A DNA stretch of 64,000 nt from Bacteroidales bacterium. Its GTDB lineage: Bacteria; Bacteroidota; Bacteroidia; Bacteroidales; F082. The translations under genes and the position numbers were made by a program. Each line of letters starts with the position of its first letter. The first letter of the stretch is position 1. This document shows positions 25,297 to 35,197 of the stretch, in pieces. The notes below the pieces were generated by a model. It was not told the origin of the DNA, did no database searches, and worked only from the letters and a program-made list of their open reading frames with translations. The stretch is from the NCBI GenBank assembly GCA_017539045.1, contig JAFYHS010000015.1:19503-83502 (forward strand), read 5' to 3'.

Positions 25297-26928
25297 ATGG
25301 CAAAAAACATCGAAGAGATCAAAGCCGCGTTGGCCTCTTACGGCATCACCGGCGTGAAGAACGTTTATTATAACCCGAGCTACGAGCAGCTCTTCAAGGA
25401 CGAGATGGACCCCGCCCTGACGGGCTACGACAAAGGCGTGTTGACCGAACTCGACGCCGTCAACGTGATGACGGGCATCTACACCGGCCGTTCGCCCAAG
25501 GACAAATACATCGTCATGGATGCCAAATCGAAGGACACCGTGTGGTGGACCACCGAGGGCTACAAGAACGACAACCACCCGATGAGCGAACAAGTCTGGG
25601 CACAGGTGAAAGACCTCGCCAAAAAGCAACTCAGCGGCAAGAACCTTTATGTGGTTGACGCTTTCTGCGGTGCCAACAAGGACACCCGCATGGCTGTCCG
25701 CTTCATCATGGAGGTGGCATGGCAGGCCCATTTCGTACTTAACATGTTCATCAAGCCCACGGCTGAGGAACTGGCTGACTTCAAGCCAAACTTCACCGTC
25801 TACACCGCTTCGAAAGCCAAGGTCGACAACTACAAGGAACTCGGACTCAACAGCGACACCTGCGTGGCCTTCAACGTCAGCAGCCGCGAGCAAGTCATCC
25901 TCAACACCTGGTACGGTGGCGAGATGAAGAAAGGCATGTTCTCGATGATGAACTACTACCTGCCGCTGCAAGGCATCGCCGCCATGCACTGCTCCGCCAA
26001 CACCGACATGAAGGGCGAAAACACCGCCATCTTCTTCGGCCTCTCTGGCACGGGCAAGACCACCCTTTCCACCGACCCTAAGCGTCTGCTCATCGGTGAC
26101 GACGAGCACGGCTGGGACGACGAAGGCGTGTTCAATTTCGAAGGCGGCTGCTATGCCAAGGTCATCAACCTCGACAAGGAAAGCGAGCCCGACATCTACA
26201 ACGCCATCAAGCGTAATGCCTTGTTGGAGAACGTTACCGTCGACAAGAACGGCAAGATCGACTTCAAGGACAAGAGCGTGACCGAGAACACCCGCGTCTC
26301 CTACCCCATCGAGCACATCGAGAAGATCGTGAAGAACGTGCGTCCCATCTCTGCAGGTCCCGCTGCCAAGAACGTCATCTTCCTCAGCGCCGACGCCTTC
26401 GGCGTGCTGCCTCCGGTCAGCATCTTGACGCCCGAACAGTGCAAGTACTACTTCCTGAGCGGCTTCACCGCCAAGTTGGCTGGCACCGAGCGCGGCATCA
26501 CCGAGCCTACGCCTACCTTCAGCGCCTGCTTCGGCCAAGCCTTCCTTGAGCTGCATCCGACCAAATACGCCGAAGAACTGGTGAAACGTATGGAACAGAG
26601 CGGTGCCAAGGCTTATTTGGTGAACACCGGCTGGAACGGCACGGGCAAGCGCATCTCCATTAAGGACACGCGTGGCATCATCGACGCCATCCTGGATGGC
26701 AGCATCGAGAAGGCCCCGACCAAGATGATCCCGTACTTCAACTTTGAAGTGCCGACCGCATTGCCGGGTGTCGACCCGAACATCCTCGACCCGCGCGACA
26801 CCTACACCGAAAAGAAATCGTGGGATGACAAGGCAAAGGACCTCTCCTCGCGCTTCATCAAGAACTTCGAGAAGTTCACGACGAACACTGCAGGCAAGGC
26901 TTTGGTGGCCGCCGGACCGAAACTTTGA
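25297..26928 (+). CDS. pckA: Phosphoenolpyruvate carboxykinase (ATP)
   Basis: 543 aa from ATG 25297 ([16 protein letters not shown]). The ATP-type signature is clear: [44 protein letters not shown] (P-loop near 246-258 and kinase-2 aspartates), and [23 protein letters not shown]. It interconverts oxaloacetate and PEP. In fermentative Bacteroidales it commonly runs toward oxaloacetate, fixing CO2 on the way to succinate or propionate. Expressed alone from its own promoter. Confidence 0.97.
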   Translation: MAKNIEEIKAALASYGITGVKNVYYNPSYEQLFKDEMDPALTGYDKGVLTELDAVNVMTGIYTGRSPKDKYIVMDAKSKDTVWWTTEGYKNDNHPMSEQVWAQVKDLAKKQLSGKNLYVVDAFCGANKDTRMAVRFIMEVAWQAHFVLNMFIKPTAEELADFKPNFTVYTASKAKVDNYKELGLNSDTCVAFNVSSREQVILNTWYGGEMKKGMFSMMNYYLPLQGIAAMHCSANTDMKGENTAIFFGLSGTGKTTLSTDPKRLLIGDDEHGWDDEGVFNFEGGCYAKVINLDKESEPDIYNAIKRNALLENVTVDKNGKIDFKDKSVTENTRVSYPIEHIEKIVKNVRPISAGPAAKNVIFLSADAFGVLPPVSILTPEQCKYYFLSGFTAKLAGTERGITEPTPTFSACFGQAFLELHPTKYAEELVKRMEQSGAKAYLVNTGWNGTGKRISIKDTRGIIDAILDGSIEKAPTKMIPYFNFEVPTALPGVDPNILDPRDTYTEKKSWDDKAKDLSSRFIKNFEKFTTNTAGKALVAAGPKL

Positions 26929-26950
26929 TCCACATGGTAAAACAATGATT

Positions 26951-26982
26951 TGTAGAGATGTAGCATCTGTTACGTCTCTACA
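26951..26982. repeat. Degenerate GTAGAGA...TCTCTAC palindrome
   Basis: TGTAGAGATGTAGC...GTTACGTCTCTACA shortly after pckA. It shares the outer arms of the 28-bp palindrome at 1065-1092 but has a different centre. Weak T-run after it, so it might double as a terminator for pckA. Confidence 0.7.
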
Positions 26983-27094
26983 TTTTTCAAAATACAGTTA
27001 TTATTTTTCAGATTATAGCATCTAATTATTAATGGCATAAGATTTGTAAAGCAAAACAACGTTAGAATAATTACAATAACCAAACCTATAAAAA

Positions 27095-27889
27095 ATGAAG
27101 AAAACCCTTAGAAGAATTGCCCCTGTGGCTCTCGTTCTCGTGGCATTGGCCACCCTTTCGTTTATGGCTAAAGACGGCGTCACCCTCAGACTTCGTCCTC
27201 AACAGGGCAAGACCTACACCGTCACCACAAAGGCAAACATGATGACCATGATGGAAGTGCAGGGCCAAACCATGAACATGTCGCAAAACATGGAGACCCG
27301 CCAAATCTTTACCGCAAAGGAAGTGACCGGCACCCAATCCATCCTCGAGACCCAAATTGAGGCCATGAAAATGACCATCTCCCAAATGGGCATGAAACTC
27401 GAATATGACTCAGAGCATCCTGAAAAGAACAGCCCTATGTTAGCTGGTCAAACCAAAGACATTGAAGCTAAGCTGCACCAACCCACCGACATCACCTATG
27501 ACATCCTTGGAAAACTCGTTGGCGACAGCATTGATGCTTCCATGAACCAACTGGGTGTTATCATTGAAATGCCCGAAAACGAAGTTGCTGTTGGCAGCAC
27601 ATGGACCAACACCACGTCACAGGAAACCAGTGGCATGGAGTTCAGTGCCGATATCACCTACACCGTCAAGGCTATCTCGAGAAAGAGCATCGACTTGACC
27701 TACACCGGTAAAGTGAATGGCAACATTGCTGACATCAGCGGCACCTATGAAGGCACGGCCTCCATCGACCCGCAGACTGGCATTATGATGAGCAACTCAC
27801 AGAAACAGAACATCTCGATGACCATCAGCGAGCAAGGCATGAACATCCCCATGACCATCGTTGGCAACACGACTGTCGAGGTGAAGTGA
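27095..27889 (+). CDS. Exported DUF6263-type protein
   Basis: 264 aa. N-terminal export signal (MKKTLRRIAPVALVLVALAT), then a beta-rich domain: VTLRLRPQQGKTYTVTTKAN, EMPENEVAVGSTWTNTTSQETSG, DISGTYEGTASIDPQTGIM, MTISEQGMNIPMTIVGNTTVEV. The sequence pattern (pairs of amphipathic strands, 'VGSTW' and 'G.......D..TG......') matches DUF6263/outer-surface beta-sandwich proteins of Bacteroidota, whose function is unknown. Very methionine-rich (about 8%), which is unusual. Transcribed alone; followed by a strong terminator. Confidence 0.75.
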   Translation: MKKTLRRIAPVALVLVALATLSFMAKDGVTLRLRPQQGKTYTVTTKANMMTMMEVQGQTMNMSQNMETRQIFTAKEVTGTQSILETQIEAMKMTISQMGMKLEYDSEHPEKNSPMLAGQTKDIEAKLHQPTDITYDILGKLVGDSIDASMNQLGVIIEMPENEVAVGSTWTNTTSQETSGMEFSADITYTVKAISRKSIDLTYTGKVNGNIADISGTYEGTASIDPQTGIMMSNSQKQNISMTISEQGMNIPMTIVGNTTVEVK

Positions 27890-27912
27890 TAACAGAAAAC
27901 TGTATTCTATCT

Positions 27913-27949
27913 GTAGGACTGATGTGATACGTCAGTCCTACTTTTTTTT
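27913..27949 (+). terminator. Terminator of the DUF6263 gene
   Basis: GTAGGACTGA...TCAGTCCTAC, perfect 10-bp stem with a 9-nt loop, then TTTTTTTT. Confidence 0.93.
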
Positions 27950-27980
27950 CGGCTTAGCTGCCAAAGCACATATTATTTTA

Positions 27981-27988
27981 TACCTTTG
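27981..27988 (+). promoter_or_regulatory. -7 element of the GH27 gene
   Basis: TACCTTTG, 26 nt before ATG 28015. Confidence 0.55.
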
Positions 27989-28014
27989 TGGCATCATAAA
28001 CAATCCACATCATC

Positions 28015-29226
28015 ATGAAACAGATCATTACTATTATCTCCTTGGTGCTCTTGGCGTTTTCAACTATGGCTCAACAGCCCAAGCCACAACCCCTCACGCA
28101 AGAAGAATTTGAAGCCTTATGCCCCACCCCACCCATGGGATGGAACAGCTGGAACAAATTCGGTTGCAACGTCAGCGAACAACTGCTTATGGAAGCCGCT
28201 GATGCCATGGTGGCGTCAGGTATGAAAGACGCTGGTTATGAATATATCGTCGTGGACGACTGCTGGCAGGTGGACCGCGATGCCGATGGCAACATCGTGT
28301 GCGACCCAGAACGCTTCCCTCACGGCATGAAATATGTGGCTGACTACATTCATTCCAAAGGTTTGAAGTTTGGACTGTATTCTTGTGTCGGCACCCATAC
28401 CTGCGCTGGCCGTCCAGGTAGCATGGGACACGAGTACCAGGATGCAATCTACTATGCCCGAAACGGCGTAGACTACCTGAAATACGACTTCTGCAACAAC
28501 CGTGAGACCAACTCAAAGACAGCCTATACCATCATGCGCGAAGCCATGAAGGAAGCTGGTCGCCCCATCGTGTTCAGCATCTGCGAATGGGGCAGCACGA
28601 AACCCTGGGAATGGGCCAAAGGCATAGGTCATCTTTGGAGAGCCACTGGCGATATCATCAACTCATGGGGAGGTCGCGCCGACTGGGGCGGTCATGGCAT
28701 GGTGCACATCATCGACTTGATGCAAGACCTCTACCCGTACAACGGACCAGGCCACTGGAACGACCCCGACATGCTGGAAGTCGGCAATGGCGGCATGAAT
28801 GCCATCGAAGACCAAAGTCACTTCTCCATGTGGTGCATGTTTTCCGCCCCGTTGATGGCAGGTAACGACCTGAACAATATGAGCGACGACACCAAGCGCA
28901 TCCTCACCAACAAGGACGTCATCGCCATCGACCAAGACTCGCTCGGCATTCAAGCCCATCTCTCTGTCGCTATGGGCGAACATCAGATCTGGGTGAAGCA
29001 ATTGGCCAACGACGAATGGGCTGTTTGTTTCTTCAACCGAGGCGACGATGCCTGGAATCTCAACTTCAATTGGAATGACATCCCCGAGCTACGCAAAGCG
29101 GGTAACACCTATAGCGTCTACGACCTCTGGCAGCACAAAACCATCGCCAAGTCGACGGCAAAGAATGTGGTTTCAAGCATTCCCTCACATGGTGTGCTGA
29201 TGGTGAGACTCTCTCCCGTCAAATAA
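28015..29226 (+). CDS. Secreted alpha-galactosidase, GH27
   Basis: 403 aa with a signal peptide ending STMAQ. Family hallmarks: PPMGWNSWNKFGCNV at ~39-53, VVDDCWQ, GLKFGLYSCVGTHTCAGRPGS, nucleophile Asp158 in YLKYDFCNN, acid/base Asp213 in LWRATGDIINSW, and a C-terminal beta-sandwich. GH27 enzymes release terminal alpha-galactose from plant oligosaccharides and galactomannan, or alpha-GalNAc in some members. There is no SusC/SusD pair nearby, so it is not in a classic polysaccharide utilisation locus. Confidence 0.95.
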   Translation: MKQIITIISLVLLAFSTMAQQPKPQPLTQEEFEALCPTPPMGWNSWNKFGCNVSEQLLMEAADAMVASGMKDAGYEYIVVDDCWQVDRDADGNIVCDPERFPHGMKYVADYIHSKGLKFGLYSCVGTHTCAGRPGSMGHEYQDAIYYARNGVDYLKYDFCNNRETNSKTAYTIMREAMKEAGRPIVFSICEWGSTKPWEWAKGIGHLWRATGDIINSWGGRADWGGHGMVHIIDLMQDLYPYNGPGHWNDPDMLEVGNGGMNAIEDQSHFSMWCMFSAPLMAGNDLNNMSDDTKRILTNKDVIAIDQDSLGIQAHLSVAMGEHQIWVKQLANDEWAVCFFNRGDDAWNLNFNWNDIPELRKAGNTYSVYDLWQHKTIAKSTAKNVVSSIPSHGVLMVRLSPVK

Positions 29227-29247
29227 TGGTAATCACATGGCAAAAAG

Positions 29248-29279
29248 AAAAGCCAGCGGAAGTCTCCGCTGGCTTTTTT
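29248..29279. terminator. Terminator between the GH27 gene and dnaN
   Basis: AGCCAGCGGA-agtc-TCCGCTGGCT (29251-29274) with A-run before and T-run after; usable on both strands by the convergent genes. Confidence 0.9.
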
Positions 29280-29301
29280 CATAATAGCCTTTACCTATCG
29301 C

Positions 29302-30426
29302 TTAGTTCAGCATGACGGGCATGAGCAACATGAGCAGGTCTTCAGCCTCGTTTTCGTTTTCGACGGGCGTAATGATACCGGCACGGTTGGGAGCCGACAT
29401 CTCAAACTTCACCGTCTCGGAGTCGAAGTTGCTCAGCATCTCTTGCAGGAAGCGTGAGTTGAAGCCTATCTCCATGTCATCGCCTTCGTAGCTGCACGTC
29501 AGGCGTTCCTTGGCTTCGTTGTAGAAGTCGATGTCCTCGGCGGTCAGCGTGAGCTCTTGACCTGCAATGCGGAAACGCACCTGGTGCGTGGCCTTGCTGG
29601 AGAACACTGCCACACGGCGGATGGCCGAGAGGAAGGTCTGACGGTCGATCGTCAGCTGGTTGGGGTTCTGCTTCGGGATGACGGCATCGTAGTTGGGATA
29701 GCGGCCTTCGATGAGGCGGCAGATCAACACATAGTCGCCAAACACAAACGAGGCGTTGGTCTTGTTGAACTCCACACGCACAGCCTCGTCAGCCAGCGTA
29801 CCCAAGATGTTCTTCAACTGGTTGATGGGTTTCTTGGGCATGATGAACGATGCCACGTTGTCCGACTTGACATCCATCCTTCTGTAGCGCACCAGCTTGT
29901 GAGCATCGGTGGCAACGAAGGTCAGGAAGCTATCGGTCATCTCCATCAGCACACCCGACATGATAGGACGGATCTCGTCCGTACCCGTGGCGAAGACGGT
30001 CTTCTCGAAGCCTTTGGCCAGCACGTCGGCGGGAATCTCCCACACAGCCGTGTCGTTCATCACAGGCAACTGCGGGAACTCGTCGCTCTTATGGCCTGCC
30101 AGCTTATAGCGGCCATCGCCGGCGATCAGCTCGACAGCGAGTGAGTTGTTGTCGATAGAAACCGTAATCGGCACATCGGGGAAGTTTTTCATGATTTCAA
30201 GCAGCAGACGTGCAGGAATAGTCACTTCGCCCGTGCCCTCCACCATGTCAGGCACCATGCTTACCGTCATGGTCACATCAAGGTCTGATGTCGTGATTTT
30301 CAGTTCCTTTTCGGATAACTGAAACAGGAAATCATCCAGAATCGGAAGGGTGTTCTTCGAACCGATGACACCACTCAAAGCCTGGAGATTCTTCAATAGT
30401 TTAAGGCTTGATACTATGAATTTCAT
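29302..30426 (-). CDS. dnaN: DNA polymerase III beta subunit (sliding clamp)
   Basis: 374 aa, three-domain clamp length. Typical N-terminus MKFIVSSLKLLKNLQALSGVIGSKNTLPILDDF, central ADEAVRVEFNKTNASFVFGDYVLICRLIEGRYPNYDAVIP, and the C-terminal EDLLMLLMPVMLN that forms part of the hydrophobic pocket for client peptides. It encircles DNA and tethers polymerase and repair proteins. It is not beside dnaA or recF here; instead it follows the 1549-aa exported protein gene, with 99 nt between. Confidence 0.97.
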   Translation of the reverse strand: MKFIVSSLKLLKNLQALSGVIGSKNTLPILDDFLFQLSEKELKITTSDLDVTMTVSMVPDMVEGTGEVTIPARLLLEIMKNFPDVPITVSIDNNSLAVELIAGDGRYKLAGHKSDEFPQLPVMNDTAVWEIPADVLAKGFEKTVFATGTDEIRPIMSGVLMEMTDSFLTFVATDAHKLVRYRRMDVKSDNVASFIMPKKPINQLKNILGTLADEAVRVEFNKTNASFVFGDYVLICRLIEGRYPNYDAVIPKQNPNQLTIDRQTFLSAIRRVAVFSSKATHQVRFRIAGQELTLTAEDIDFYNEAKERLTCSYEGDDMEIGFNSRFLQEMLSNFDSETVKFEMSAPNRAGIITPVENENEAEDLLMLLMPVMLN

Positions 30427-30525
30427 TGTCTTATGGATATTTATTTCATTTCTTTTTGAAGTGGTAAAAATACAAATAATTCCAATATGAAGTCCTTATT
30501 TCTCAAAAAAAACTTTCCGACCTCA

Positions 30526-33500
30526 TCAGTTCAGCCCCGCATAACGCAATCGGTTCAAGAAGTCAAGCATGGACTCATAAGGCACGGCGACATACTGGAA
30601 GCGCTTGTCGTTCTGGCTCACCGTACGGCCCTTCTCCTTCGTGTCGGCCAAACGCTGGTTGATGTCGGAATAGGTGGCATGGACCTGTAGCTGACCGTCA
30701 CCGCAGTTGTAGTTGAGGTAAGTCATGAACATATCGTTTTGGAAGAAATAGGTGATGTTACCCAGGCGGTGATCGAACACCACATAACCGTCAACATATT
30801 TGTTCACGACATGGTTGCCCAGGTTACCCAAGCCGATCTTGCCTACCGAGACGAAGGCATGCAACTGATCGTTCCATTCCATCTTCAGGTCAGGGATGAC
30901 GATGGTCTTGGCATAGAAGTCGGATGACCCCATTGAAGGATAGCCTTCCAACTCGATGGCTTTCGACCTTTCTTCCGTCTTCTCCTCACTGTTCTCCGTA
31001 CCGAAATAACGCAGGTATTGTGTCTTGGTGAGGTCGATCGACTCGCCTTCGGCGCTGCTGTACACTTCGGCCATAGCCTCCAAAGTCTTATCGTCGAAGA
31101 TGGGGGCGTTGAATACATTCAAACCACTTATGGTAAGGCTGTCGTTGGGGTTCTGGACGTATGCGCCATGCAAGGCAAAATCAACAAGGTTCAAGTCGAG
31201 GCCGAGGTCGTAGGTGCCTTGCCCCCTAATGGTGCCACGCGAATCGAGGGTCAAATCCGCATCCTTGTTTTGCGTATCTGTGATCACGAAGCGCACACTA
31301 TCGGCGTCATAGGTCAGCATGCCATTGACCGGCCCGACTTCAGCATTCTCTGCGCGCCCAGGATTAGGTGTCAGGAATGCAGCGAAATAACCGCCGTCGA
31401 TAGCCTGCTCATAATACAAGCCGTTACACATGTCGGGGTCGGCCTTGGTCATTTGGCCTATCTCGATGGGAATCTCAATGTCGTTGGGATTGATATGGGC
31501 AGACGAGGCAAACCAATGGTTCAATGCCTTCACGACTTCCTTTTGCTGCAAGTCACCTGGAAGCTCTGGCGTTACCATCAGGCTATCGACGGCAAGGCTG
31601 TCGGCCACCATCAGGGTACTGTCGAAGACAAACTCCGGCTCGGGCTCAAAATCGGTAAGGGCGAAGAGACCGTCATAGAATCCATGTTGGTCGGTGGCCT
31701 TCAGGCTGAGACGGCCTTGGAAGGCAAACTGAGGGCTCAGCTGCAGGGAGGCCGTATCCACAAGATGGGCCACACCACGCGAGATGCCGTTCATGGGCGA
31801 GATGGAATCCATGAAGATGGGCGTGCGTCCACCATCAGCGGCAGTGTAATCCCAATAGCCTTGTGCCTGGTAGTTGTTGCGGCTGTAGATGTTGACCACA
31901 GCGTCTTTATACAGATGATAGCCGTTCAGCGTGTCGGCCAACAACTCGCCGTTCACAGGCTCCAGCCGCGACTCGGTGTTGATATCCACATCGTGTGTGT
32001 AGGGGAAAACCGCTGCATCGGCCACACGGATGATCTTCACATCATGGGCGTGGATGACATAGTTGCTCATGTCGTAGTCAGCGCTCATGCTATAGAACTG
32101 CAGGGAGTCCTGCTCGGGGACGAGCGAGATAAACTTGGAGGCATTGCTATGGATGGCCAGCAACTCCTCATGCGTCGTCGCTGTGGCATAATCGCCGAAG
32201 CTCTCCACGGGGTTGAACAGATGCAGGCTATTCGTCGCCATATCCCATTCGGCTTCCTTCAACGAGCAAATGAATTGGTTCATCGGGAAGTCAAGGCTAC
32301 TGGTATTATCGAGGTAGTCGTATTGCACCTTCTGTGCGTCGAAGTCTACATTGGCGCGGTAGTTGGTCGCCGCAAAGGCGATATTGGCCGTGTCGGCAGA
32401 ATACAATAGGAACTTGGCAGAGTCAGCCACAAAGGTACGGGAGTCAAAGGCGAAGTGGTCGGAGTCAAACTCCGTCAAGCCGAAGTTCAGTTTACCGTCG
32501 GCCGAATAGCCATCGGGGGAGAGCGCCGTCTTACCCGTGAAATAGGTGTCGCCATACATGCAAATGGGCTTGTCGATGGTCTCCGTAGTCAGCTCAGGTT
32601 TGAAGACGTCCCACTTCAGGCGCAAGGCATCGGCCGAGGCCATGGGGAATCCTGTGCCGTCGTCGCGGGGCACCATCTTGAACTGGTTGGTGATGGCCGT
32701 GACCGAGTCGAGATAGAACATGAACTGATCGGAGTTGAACTCAGCCGTCTGATAGTCAAGCCTACCCTCTCCGAAAAAACCCGTTTCCGAAAGGAACACC
32801 TTCTTATGGAACTGGCCCGAGCCGTCAAACATGGGATAGGCATCCGTTTCGCCGTCGCCAATCTGATGGACGAAACCAAGTGAATAGTCATCCATGACCA
32901 CAAGCGGTTGCACAATATTGGGCAAGATGCCGCCCGACACCAACTCACCTTCGAACTTCACCTTACGCATGGTGAGGTCGTTGAGGCTGTCGACCACAAA
33001 AGGATACAAGCTATAGTAGAACTTGCCCTCGAGGTCATCGGCCGTCATCACCGAGTCGACATTGCCAGGATGGAATACGCCGCTGTTGATCTTACGATAG
33101 AACTTGAAGCCTTCCGCATCGCTGTGGAAGATAGGATACTCAGGAGTGTCATAGCGGCTTGATTTGTTGTCGCCACGGTCGATCTCCAAACGACCTTTCA
33201 GCTTTTCCAAGGTACCTTCAACAGGGATGATATTGTTGTTGTGACGGGCATAGAAACGAAGCGAGTCCACCTTCTCCATGTCGATGGTGAAATGCTCATA
33301 GTTGAAATGGCTGTCCTTGGTGAAGAACTCAAACATACCGGCAAGGATACCACCCGAGAACTCGAAGTCCTTGTTTTTCTTGAAGGTGACACGGCCGAAG
33401 TCGGGTACGATGACGACGCGTTTGCGGTCGCTCAACGAGATGGCCGCGCCGTCGACGCCTTCGATCTGGCTGGTGATGCCGTATACCAAGAGGTCATTGG

Positions 33501-35175
33501 TGCTCAGGTCAAGACGGACGTTGGGCGAACGGTCGGTGGTCACCGTATGCAGCTTGATGACGTCATAATCGATGTTCTCGCGGAATGAGTCGAGCACATC
33601 AAAGAAGCGTGGCAAGGCTGTAGCCCACTTCGAATCGGTTTCATACTCCACATAGCCCTCGGCTTGCAGCTTTAGCAACAAGGAAATCACCTGCTCAATG
33701 GGATAGCCAAGATATGACGACAAGTCACCGACGGCGAACCGCACCTGACGATCGACATTGTCGAAGCCTTTCAGGAATTTCTCAATGCGAACCATAGGAT
33801 GCGCGCCATCGAGGCCTTGAAGCTTCTTGAAGTCGTTGAACCTAAAATAGTTCACCGACACCACATCGCCCTCGCTCCTCGGGTTGACGCTCTCCATGCG
33901 CCTAAAGTCCACCTGGTTGTCATCGACGTTCCAATACATGGCCTCAAGGAAAATATCCAAGCCATGGAAATAGTCGTGGAAAGGCGCATCGCCGAAGTCT
34001 TTCTCCGAGCGGTAGACCATCATCTTACGGGTCTTGTTGTCGTAGCGGAAGCCCGCATTGTTGTGATAGAGCGAGTCCACCCCAGTGCCAGGAACGGAGT
34101 CCGTGATATAAAGACGCAATGCCACATGGTCTGAGACCAGAAGGTCATCGATGGTCATCATGAACTGGGGTGCCTCCACCCTAACGACCTCCTTGCCGCC
34201 CTGATGGAAACGGAACGAAGCCTTGTTGTTCATGCCACCAAACACATTGATCTGGTTGCCCATCATACCTATGCCTCCCTCAAAATCGATGTTCCTCATG
34301 AAGTTAGGAATCTTGTAGTCGGAGCGATAGGACTTCACTCGCGGGAACATGGTCTTTTCGTTGGGCGCATTCACAAGCACCTTGTCTTCATAGCGGCATA
34401 GGATGTCTTTCTCGAAATGGCTTCGTTCGTGGAAGATCACCGAGTCGATGGCATACTCCGAGCGGCTCAGATTCAAGGTATAATAATCCGGCAAGGTGAC
34501 GTACACCACATCTTGTGGGATGTCGAACCTCGACCAGTCGGCACGGCCTCCCGTACCCTCCCAGAGGTTGTCCTCAAGATAATACACGCCTTTGGTATTC
34601 TTGATGATCGACTCATCCTTTTGAGAAGCCAGCACCAAGGTACCGTCAACGGTGAGCTCAAACTTCTCACTTGATGGGAATCCCCATAGCGCGTCACGAA
34701 GCATCCATTTGGAGTTGCCTTTGGCCGACAATACCTTGTCGACAAAGAGGTCGCGACATGAAGCGAGGTATTTGTCCATGCCATTCATCGACTTCTGCGC
34801 CTTGGCGTTGGTGTAGGTCAACCAATTGCCTACATCGCGATGCGAGAGACTGGCCGTCGGGAGGCACTGTAACACTTCAACGAAATTAAAGATATTGGCA
34901 TATGCCTTACCGCCGCTCTTGGCATGAAAACGCTCACATAGTTGCATCACCGTGTTGGCCTCAGTGCCGCTATAATAGCTATCCCATACCCCACGGAAGT
35001 TTTGCAAGATGACCGCTGCCTCATCACGGTCCTGCTTCGAGGACGATGATGACAGATAGGCCGAGAGTTGGTCGTAGAAAGCGCCTTTCTCCGTCGGGAA
35101 GAAAGCCTGCGCAAACGATGGGACAACACTCACTAAAAGTGCAAAAGCAACAATCAGGATTCCTTTCTTCATCAA
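30526..35175 (-). CDS. Giant exported protein of unknown function (1549 aa)
   Basis: 1549 aa (or 1548 from the next ATG). Signal peptide of ~22 residues (ILIVAFALLVSVVPSFAQA). The first ~500 residues are mixed alpha/beta; residues ~560-1300 carry many beta repeats with recurring 'DS.....D..F.A......VDSLRF' and 'G......G....G...FDSD.F.F......ADSA.F' patterns (EFSGGILAGMFEFFTKDSHF, TGKTALSPDGYSADGKLNFGLTEFDSDHFAFDSRTFVADSAKFLLY). No T9SS sorting domain, no lipobox and no catalytic motif is visible. The repeats recall AsmA/LPTC-like or filamentous beta-solenoid proteins, but I cannot assign it. It sits 22 nt downstream of prmA and upstream of dnaN, in a core region, suggesting a conserved envelope role. 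Confidence 0.75.
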   Translation of the reverse strand: MMKKGILIVAFALLVSVVPSFAQAFFPTEKGAFYDQLSAYLSSSSSKQDRDEAAVILQNFRGVWDSYYSGTEANTVMQLCERFHAKSGGKAYANIFNFVEVLQCLPTASLSHRDVGNWLTYTNAKAQKSMNGMDKYLASCRDLFVDKVLSAKGNSKWMLRDALWGFPSSEKFELTVDGTLVLASQKDESIIKNTKGVYYLEDNLWEGTGGRADWSRFDIPQDVVYVTLPDYYTLNLSRSEYAIDSVIFHERSHFEKDILCRYEDKVLVNAPNEKTMFPRVKSYRSDYKIPNFMRNIDFEGGIGMMGNQINVFGGMNNKASFRFHQGGKEVVRVEAPQFMMTIDDLLVSDHVALRLYITDSVPGTGVDSLYHNNAGFRYDNKTRKMMVYRSEKDFGDAPFHDYFHGLDIFLEAMYWNVDDNQVDFRRMESVNPRSEGDVVSVNYFRFNDFKKLQGLDGAHPMVRIEKFLKGFDNVDRQVRFAVGDLSSYLGYPIEQVISLLLKLQAEGYVEYETDSKWATALPRFFDVLDSFRENIDYDVIKLHTVTTDRSPNVRLDLSTNDLLVYGITSQIEGVDGAAISLSDRKRVVIVPDFGRVTFKKNKDFEFSGGILAGMFEFFTKDSHFNYEHFTIDMEKVDSLRFYARHNNNIIPVEGTLEKLKGRLEIDRGDNKSSRYDTPEYPIFHSDAEGFKFYRKINSGVFHPGNVDSVMTADDLEGKFYYSLYPFVVDSLNDLTMRKVKFEGELVSGGILPNIVQPLVVMDDYSLGFVHQIGDGETDAYPMFDGSGQFHKKVFLSETGFFGEGRLDYQTAEFNSDQFMFYLDSVTAITNQFKMVPRDDGTGFPMASADALRLKWDVFKPELTTETIDKPICMYGDTYFTGKTALSPDGYSADGKLNFGLTEFDSDHFAFDSRTFVADSAKFLLYSADTANIAFAATNYRANVDFDAQKVQYDYLDNTSSLDFPMNQFICSLKEAEWDMATNSLHLFNPVESFGDYATATTHEELLAIHSNASKFISLVPEQDSLQFYSMSADYDMSNYVIHAHDVKIIRVADAAVFPYTHDVDINTESRLEPVNGELLADTLNGYHLYKDAVVNIYSRNNYQAQGYWDYTAADGGRTPIFMDSISPMNGISRGVAHLVDTASLQLSPQFAFQGRLSLKATDQHGFYDGLFALTDFEPEPEFVFDSTLMVADSLAVDSLMVTPELPGDLQQKEVVKALNHWFASSAHINPNDIEIPIEIGQMTKADPDMCNGLYYEQAIDGGYFAAFLTPNPGRAENAEVGPVNGMLTYDADSVRFVITDTQNKDADLTLDSRGTIRGQGTYDLGLDLNLVDFALHGAYVQNPNDSLTISGLNVFNAPIFDDKTLEAMAEVYSSAEGESIDLTKTQYLRYFGTENSEEKTEERSKAIELEGYPSMGSSDFYAKTIVIPDLKMEWNDQLHAFVSVGKIGLGNLGNHVVNKYVDGYVVFDHRLGNITYFFQNDMFMTYLNYNCGDGQLQVHATYSDINQRLADTKEKGRTVSQNDKRFQYVAVPYESMLDFLNRLRYAGLN

Positions 35176-35197
35176 ATTATCAATTGTAAATTATCAA

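Noticed and set aside
25288-26556. 422-codon open frame antisense to pckA
   Set aside because: Shadow of a highly conserved, G+C-rich gene; His/Val/Asp/Gly-rich product without domain features.
28015-29226. Polysaccharide utilisation locus around the GH27 gene
   Set aside because: No SusC/SusD pair or hybrid two-component regulator is nearby.
31018-32409. 463-codon open frame antisense to the 1549-aa protein gene
   Set aside because: The minus-strand gene has a signal peptide and coherent strands; the antisense product does not.
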